Assembly (NCBI GenBank): GCA_036401195.1
Contig: DASWVQ010000131.1
Span: 1-10,111 of the forward strand
DNA from: JACDHQ01 sp036401195
Lineage (GTDB): Bacteria; Gemmatimonadota; Gemmatimonadetes; Gemmatimonadales; Gemmatimonadaceae
Direction: 5' to 3'
DNA length: 10,111 nt
Shown here in pieces: positions 6,392-10,111 of the stretch (position 1 is the first letter of the stretch; every line of letters starts with the position of its first letter). Made by a program: the position numbers and the translations under genes. The notes beneath the pieces are model-generated. The model saw nothing but the letters and a program-made list of their open reading frames with translations. It was not told the DNA's origin and ran no database searches.

Positions 6392-6498
6392 CCAGGAGCG
6401 AACTGCGAGGGCGGGGGCCTCGTCCCCCAGGCGTCAGGCCCCGGCACGAGACCCGGCGGCCGTCAGTTGCCGTCCTCCCTTGCGCCCCCGCCCCCCCC

Positions 6499-6513
6499 AC
6501 CCGATAGTCGGGT
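6499..6513. promoter_or_regulatory. Perfect short dyad before the serine hydrolase gene
   Basis: ACCCGA (6499-6504) and TCGGGT (6508-6513) are exact complements separated by TAG, ending 23 bases before the ATG. It could be an operator or a 5' hairpin of the message. A six-base arm in sequence this GC-rich may also occur by chance. Confidence 0.3.
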
Positions 6514-6536
6514 CTCTCCCCTCTCCCCCCGACCCC

Positions 6537-8117
6537 ATGCGTCGCCGCTTCCTCCTCGCCCTCCTCTCCCTCCCCGCCGCCCTTCCGGCGCAATCGCCCG
6601 CGGCCGCGCTCTCCCCCGACACCGTCGCCGCCGTCGACCGCGTCTTCGCGCGCTACTCCACCCGCACCCCCGGCTGCGCCGTGGGGGTGGCGCGCAACGG
6701 GCAGGAGCTGCTGGTGCGCGGCTACGGGATGGCCGACCTGGAGGCCGGCGCCCCCGTGCGGCCGGGCACCATCTTCGAGGCGGGCTCGGTGTCGAAGCAG
6801 GTCACCGCCTTCCTCGTGCTGCGCCTGGAGCAGGAGGGGAAGCTCTCCATCGACGACCCGCTGCGGAAATACCTCCCCGAGCTCCCCGACTACGGCGCCC
6901 CGCTCACCATCCGCCAGGTGATGAGCCACACCAGCGGGCTGCGCGACTGGTACTCCATCGCCGAAGTGGAAGGGCTCATCGCCTACGAGCACCACTTCCG
7001 CAACGACGACCTGCTGGAGATGGCCGCGCGGCAGCGCGCGCTGAACTTCCCCAGCGGGAGCGAGTTCCTCTACAGCAACACCGGGTGGAACCTGCTCGCC
7101 CTCGTCATCGAGCGCGCGAGCGGCGTCAGCTTCCAGGAGTTCTCGCGCACGCGCCTCTTCGAGCCCCTCGGGATGACGCAGACGCGGTGGCGCGACGACT
7201 TCCGCACCGTCGTCCCCGGCCGCGCCCCCGCCTACGCGCCGGTGCGCGACGGCGGCTACGTGAGCCAGATGCCGCTCATGAGCATCGTGGGCGCGGGCGG
7301 GCTCCTCACCACCGTGCACGACCTCCTGCTCTGGAACGAGAACCTCTCCACCGGCCGGGTGGGGGGGAAGGCGCTGGTGGAGCGGATGCAGCAGCGCAGC
7401 CACCTCGCCAGCGGGCGCGAGATCCCGTACGGGCTCGGCCTCTTCGTGCGGCAGGCGCGCGGCACCCTCGAGGTGTCGCACGGGGGCGCGACGGGCGGCT
7501 ATCGCGCGCACGTGCTCCGCTATCCCGCGCGCGGGCTCTCCATCGCCCTCCTCTGCAACGACGCGGGCGCCAACTCCGCCGCGCTCGCCGGCGGGGTGGC
7601 CGACGCCTTCCTCGGTGCCGCGGGGGCGCAGCAGGCGGGCGCGCTGGCGACGAATGACGCCGACGCCATGCGCGGGATGTATCGCGTCGACCGCACCGGC
7701 GAGCCCGCTGACCTCACCCTCCGCGATGGCCGGCCGGTGTTCGCCGGCTACACCCTCCAACCCGTGCGGCGCGACGCGGGCGCCGTGGCCGAGCTGCTCG
7801 GCGTGAACGCCGACGGCGACAGCGTGGGACTCACGCGGATGGCGCCCTGGACGCCAACGCCCGCGGAGTTGCGTGCGTATGCGGGGAGCTACCGCACCGC
7901 CGAGGCCCCCGCCGCCTGGCGGGTGGTCGCCAGCGGCGACACCCTGCGCCTCGAGGGCCCCTTCCGGCGCCGGGTGCTGCTGCGCCCCGCCTTCCGCGAC
8001 ACCTTCGTCGCGCCGGGGCTCGGCAGCGTCGCCTTCCGCCGCGACCGCCGCGGGCAAGTCACCGCCGTGAGCTTCCTCATGGGCCGGCTGCGCGACATCC
8101 GCCTCGACCGGCAGTAA
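6537..8117 (+). CDS. Exported serine hydrolase, class C beta-lactamase fold
   Basis: A 526-aa protein of the Beta-lactamase (PF00144) superfamily, which includes AmpC, D-aminopeptidases, esterases and penicillin-binding-protein-like hydrolases. Residues 1-18 form a signal peptide (MRRRFLLALL, then SLPAALPA), implying export; there is no lipobox cysteine. Seen: SxxK motif S84-V-S-K87 with nucleophile Ser84, MSHTSGLRDW (129-138), the YxN motif Y179-S-N181, and SHGGATGGY (314-322) at the third-motif position, HGG rather than KTG. The catalytic domain ends near residue 365. The rest, about 160 residues, is a beta-rich tail with AGSYRTAE (449-456), like the C-terminal domains of related peptidases. 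HGG-type members are commonly peptidases or esterases, so antibiotic resistance should not be assumed. ATG 6537 is the only start that gives a signal peptide. acs follows 26 bases later. Confidence 0.92.
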   Translation: MRRRFLLALLSLPAALPAQSPAAALSPDTVAAVDRVFARYSTRTPGCAVGVARNGQELLVRGYGMADLEAGAPVRPGTIFEAGSVSKQVTAFLVLRLEQEGKLSIDDPLRKYLPELPDYGAPLTIRQVMSHTSGLRDWYSIAEVEGLIAYEHHFRNDDLLEMAARQRALNFPSGSEFLYSNTGWNLLALVIERASGVSFQEFSRTRLFEPLGMTQTRWRDDFRTVVPGRAPAYAPVRDGGYVSQMPLMSIVGAGGLLTTVHDLLLWNENLSTGRVGGKALVERMQQRSHLASGREIPYGLGLFVRQARGTLEVSHGGATGGYRAHVLRYPARGLSIALLCNDAGANSAALAGGVADAFLGAAGAQQAGALATNDADAMRGMYRVDRTGEPADLTLRDGRPVFAGYTLQPVRRDAGAVAELLGVNADGDSVGLTRMAPWTPTPAELRAYAGSYRTAEAPAAWRVVASGDTLRLEGPFRRRVLLRPAFRDTFVAPGLGSVAFRRDRRGQVTAVSFLMGRLRDIRLDRQ

Positions 8118-8143
8118 CTTCCAGCATCTCCTTCCACCGGACC

Positions 8144-10111
8144 ATGACCCAGATCGACGACCTGCTCCGAGAGGACCGGACCTTTCCGCCGAGCGCCGAG
8201 TTCCGCGCCGCGGCCACTATCAGCGACGAGTCGCTGTACGCGGAAGCCGAGCGCGACTTCGAGGCCTTCTGGGCACGGCAGGCGTCGGGGCTCGAGTGGT
8301 CGAAGCCCTGGGATACGGTGCTCGAGTGGAAGCCCCCCTACGCGAAGTGGTTCGTGGGAGGGAAGCTCAACGCCTCGGTGAACTGCCTCGACCGGCACGT
8401 GCGGGGCGCGCGTCGCAACAAGGCGGCGCTGGTGTTCGAGGGGGAGCCGGGGGATCGCCGCACCCTCACCTACTGGGACCTCTACGTCGAGGTCAACAAG
8501 TTCGCGAACGTCCTCCGCCACCGCCTCGGCGTGAAGAAGGGCGATCGCGTGGCGATCTACCTGCCGCTCATCCCCGAGGCGGCGATCGCCATGCTCGCCT
8601 GCGCCCGCATCGGCGCGATCCACTCCGTGGTCTTCGGGGGATTCTCCCCCGAATCCCTCCGGGACCGCATCAACGACGCGCAGTGCAGGGTGCTGATCAC
8701 CGCCGACGGCGGGTATCGCCGCGGCGGGATCGTCCCCCTCAAGCGCAACAGCGACAAGGCGCTCGAGGAGTGCCCCTCGATCGAGAAGGTGGTGGTGGTG
8801 CTGCGCCGGCCCGGCGCGGCGGGCGACGAGGCCTTCGCGACGATGAAGGAAGGGCGCGACGTCTGGTACCACCGCATGATGCAGGACGCGAAGCAGTGGT
8901 GCGAGCCCGAGGAGATGGACGCCGAGGACGTGCTCTACATCCTCTACACCTCCGGCACGACCGGCAAGCCGAAGGGGATCGTGCACACCACCGGGGGCTA
9001 CATGACCGGGGTGACGGCGACGACGAGGATGGTGTTCGACCTGAAGGACGACGACGTGTTCTGGTGCACCGCCGACGTGGGCTGGGTGACCGGGCACTCG
9101 TACCTCGTGTACGGCCCCCTCTCCGCCGGGGCGACCTGCGTGATGTACGAGGGAGCGCCCGACTGGCCCGAACGCGACCGCATGTGGGACATGTGCGAGC
9201 GGCACGGCGTGACGATCTTCTACACCGCCCCCACCGCCATCCGCGCCTTCATGAAGTGGGGGACGCAGCACATCCAGAAGCACGACCTCTCCCGGCTGCG
9301 GCTCCTCGGCTCCGTGGGCGAGCCGATCAACCCCGAGGCCTGGGTGTGGTACTGGAAGAACATCGGCGGGGAGCGCTGCCCGGTGGTCGACACCTGGTGG
9401 CAGACCGAGACCGGCTCGATCGTCATCTCCCCCATCCCCGGGGTGACCGAGACCAAGCCCGGCAGCGCGACGCGCGCCCTCCCCGGGTACTTCCCCGAGG
9501 TGGTGGACCAGCACGCGAACATAGTCGCGCAGGGGGGCGGGCTGCTCACCCTCACGCGCCCCTGGCCCTCGATGCTCCGCACGATCTGGGGCGACGACAA
9601 GCGCTACGTGGACACCTACTTCTCCAAGTGGCCCGACCGCCCCGAGCTGTACTTCGCCGGCGATGGCGCGAAGCGCGACGCGCACGGCTTCTTCTGGCTG
9701 CTGGGGCGCGTGGACGACGTGCTGAACGTCGCGGGGCACCGCATCGGCACGATGGAGGTGGAGTCGGCGCTCGTTGAGCACCCCGCCGTCGCCGAGGCGG
9801 CGGTGGTGGGGAAGGAGCACGACATCAAGGGGCAGGCGATCGCCGCCTTCGTGACGCTGCGCGACGGCTTCGACCAGGACCACGAGCTGCGCGAGGAGCT
9901 GCGCGACTTCGTGGCGCAGAAGATCGGCGCCATCGCCCGCCCCGACGACATCCTCTTCTCGGCCGACCTCCCCAAGACCCGCTCCGGGAAAATCATGCGC
10001 CGCCTCCTCCGCGACATCGCCGAGGGGCGCGCCCTGGGGGACACGACCACCCTGGCGGACCCGAACGTGGTGGCGAACCTGAAGGAGCAGTACGAGGGGC
10101 AGGAGGGATAG
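8144..10111 (+). CDS. acs: Acetyl-CoA synthetase (AMP-forming)
   Basis: Activates acetate to acetyl-AMP and then acetyl-CoA, feeding central metabolism from the cytosol. Complete at 655 aa, the family norm, ending with TAG at the last base of the window. Seen: the N-terminal FWARQASGLEWSKPW region, the ATP-binding loop YTSGTTGKPKG (268-278), ADVGWVTGHSY (310-320), DTWWQTETG (416-424), AGDGAKRD (505-512), hinge GRVDDVLNVAGHRI (521-534), and PKTRSGKIMRR with catalytic Lys616, the residue acetylated by Pat-type enzymes in other bacteria. The second Trp of DTWWQ (Trp419) matches the residue that limits Salmonella Acs to short acyl groups, so acetate is the likely substrate, with propionate secondary. 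No Shine-Dalgarno sequence is visible before the ATG. The gene is probably cotranscribed with the hydrolase. Confidence 0.97.
   Translation: MTQIDDLLREDRTFPPSAEFRAAATISDESLYAEAERDFEAFWARQASGLEWSKPWDTVLEWKPPYAKWFVGGKLNASVNCLDRHVRGARRNKAALVFEGEPGDRRTLTYWDLYVEVNKFANVLRHRLGVKKGDRVAIYLPLIPEAAIAMLACARIGAIHSVVFGGFSPESLRDRINDAQCRVLITADGGYRRGGIVPLKRNSDKALEECPSIEKVVVVLRRPGAAGDEAFATMKEGRDVWYHRMMQDAKQWCEPEEMDAEDVLYILYTSGTTGKPKGIVHTTGGYMTGVTATTRMVFDLKDDDVFWCTADVGWVTGHSYLVYGPLSAGATCVMYEGAPDWPERDRMWDMCERHGVTIFYTAPTAIRAFMKWGTQHIQKHDLSRLRLLGSVGEPINPEAWVWYWKNIGGERCPVVDTWWQTETGSIVISPIPGVTETKPGSATRALPGYFPEVVDQHANIVAQGGGLLTLTRPWPSMLRTIWGDDKRYVDTYFSKWPDRPELYFAGDGAKRDAHGFFWLLGRVDDVLNVAGHRIGTMEVESALVEHPAVAEAAVVGKEHDIKGQAIAAFVTLRDGFDQDHELREELRDFVAQKIGAIARPDDILFSADLPKTRSGKIMRRLLRDIAEGRALGDTTTLADPNVVANLKEQYEGQEG

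Larger units (their letters stand above)
6146..6473. repeat. Nested inverted-repeat element, 328 bases
   Basis: Outer arms of 21 bases are perfect complements: 6146-6166, starting ACGGCAACTGACGGCC, and 6453-6473, ending GGCCGTCAGTTGCCGT. Inside, 6183-6203 and 6298-6318 are complementary at 20 of 21 positions (core CTCGGCAC, AATCGGAAGCG). Beside the inner arms lie short tandem heptads: CnCTCGG three times (6167-6187) and CCGAnGC four times (6314-6341). The centre holds a strong hairpin (6268-6300), and the right side a GTTGAC array (6359-6391). No open frame in it looks like a protein and no clear target duplication flanks it. It resembles a MITE-like or REP-like noncoding element. Confidence 0.75.
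6157..6536. other. Intergenic region before the serine hydrolase
   Basis: This 380-base gap has no credible gene. Most of it is the nested inverted-repeat element. The remainder, 6474-6536, is pyrimidine-rich on the plus strand, including eight C in a row at 6491-6498, and contains the dyad at 6499-6513. No Shine-Dalgarno sequence precedes the hydrolase ATG. The promoter of the hydrolase-acs pair should lie here, but I cannot identify it. Confidence 0.7.

Noticed and set aside
6238..6447. 69-codon minus-strand frame with a Ser-Thr repeat
   Set aside because: The Ser-Thr run is only the GTTGAC array translated; the remainder is repeat sequence with no ribosome-binding site.
6273..8057. 594-codon minus-strand open frame opposite the serine hydrolase
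   Set aside because: Low-complexity antisense shadow that also runs through the GTTGAC array as a QR repeat. No family features.
6537..8117. Antibiotic-resistance beta-lactamase
   Set aside because: The fold is shared, but the HGG motif, long C-terminal tail and acs neighbour fit a peptidase or esterase better.
7889..9883. 664-codon open frame on the minus strand, opposite acs
   Set aside because: It is the codon-position shadow of acs. The product is rich in His, Arg, Val and Gly without domains, as expected for antisense frames in GC-rich DNA.

Overview
The window is about 70% G+C and densely coded, and looks like an ordinary chromosomal stretch of a free-living bacterium. I place it tentatively in Gemmatimonadota. 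The main reason is the noncoding repeat carrying GTCATCCCGAG...GCGACGAGGGAC, which I associate from memory with intergenic regions of that phylum. This is an inference; a database search would settle it. No phage, transposase, CRISPR array, tRNA or rRNA gene is visible.

Layout. (1) 1-524, plus strand: the 3' end of a family 20 beta-N-acetylhexosaminidase whose start lies outside the window. (2) 525-910: a convergent intergenic gap made largely of dispersed repeat modules. (3) 911-3844, minus strand: a tetrapyrrole biosynthesis cluster read in the order hemD, hemC, hemB. hemD and hemC overlap by 8 bases. A 188-base gap containing a large imperfect palindrome separates hemC from hemB. (4) 3845-3968: a divergent promoter region. 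(5) 3969-6156, plus strand: a metabolite:H+ symporter-type MFS transporter followed closely by a class I SAM-dependent methyltransferase. (6) 6146-6536: a structured intergenic segment with nested inverted repeats, short tandem heptads and a GTTGAC hexamer array. It begins inside the last codons of the methyltransferase. (7) 6537-8117: an exported class C beta-lactamase-fold serine hydrolase. (8) 8144-10111: a complete acetyl-CoA synthetase (acs), ending at the last base of the window.

How the genes work together. HemB makes porphobilinogen from two 5-aminolevulinate molecules, HemC polymerises four porphobilinogens to hydroxymethylbilane, and HemD closes and inverts ring D to give uroporphyrinogen III. 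Together they form the whole common middle section of heme, siroheme and corrinoid synthesis. The other genes (transporter, methyltransferase, serine hydrolase, Acs) have no obvious shared pathway. The 26-base hydrolase-acs gap and the 16-base transporter-methyltransferase gap suggest two short cotranscribed pairs.

I found no new defence, secretion or metabolic system. The most unusual content is noncoding: two intergenic repeat clusters, one 328-base nested inverted-repeat element, and the reversed hemD-hemC order. Four starts (hemD, MFS, hydrolase, acs) lack a clear Shine-Dalgarno sequence, while hemB, hemC and the methyltransferase have one.
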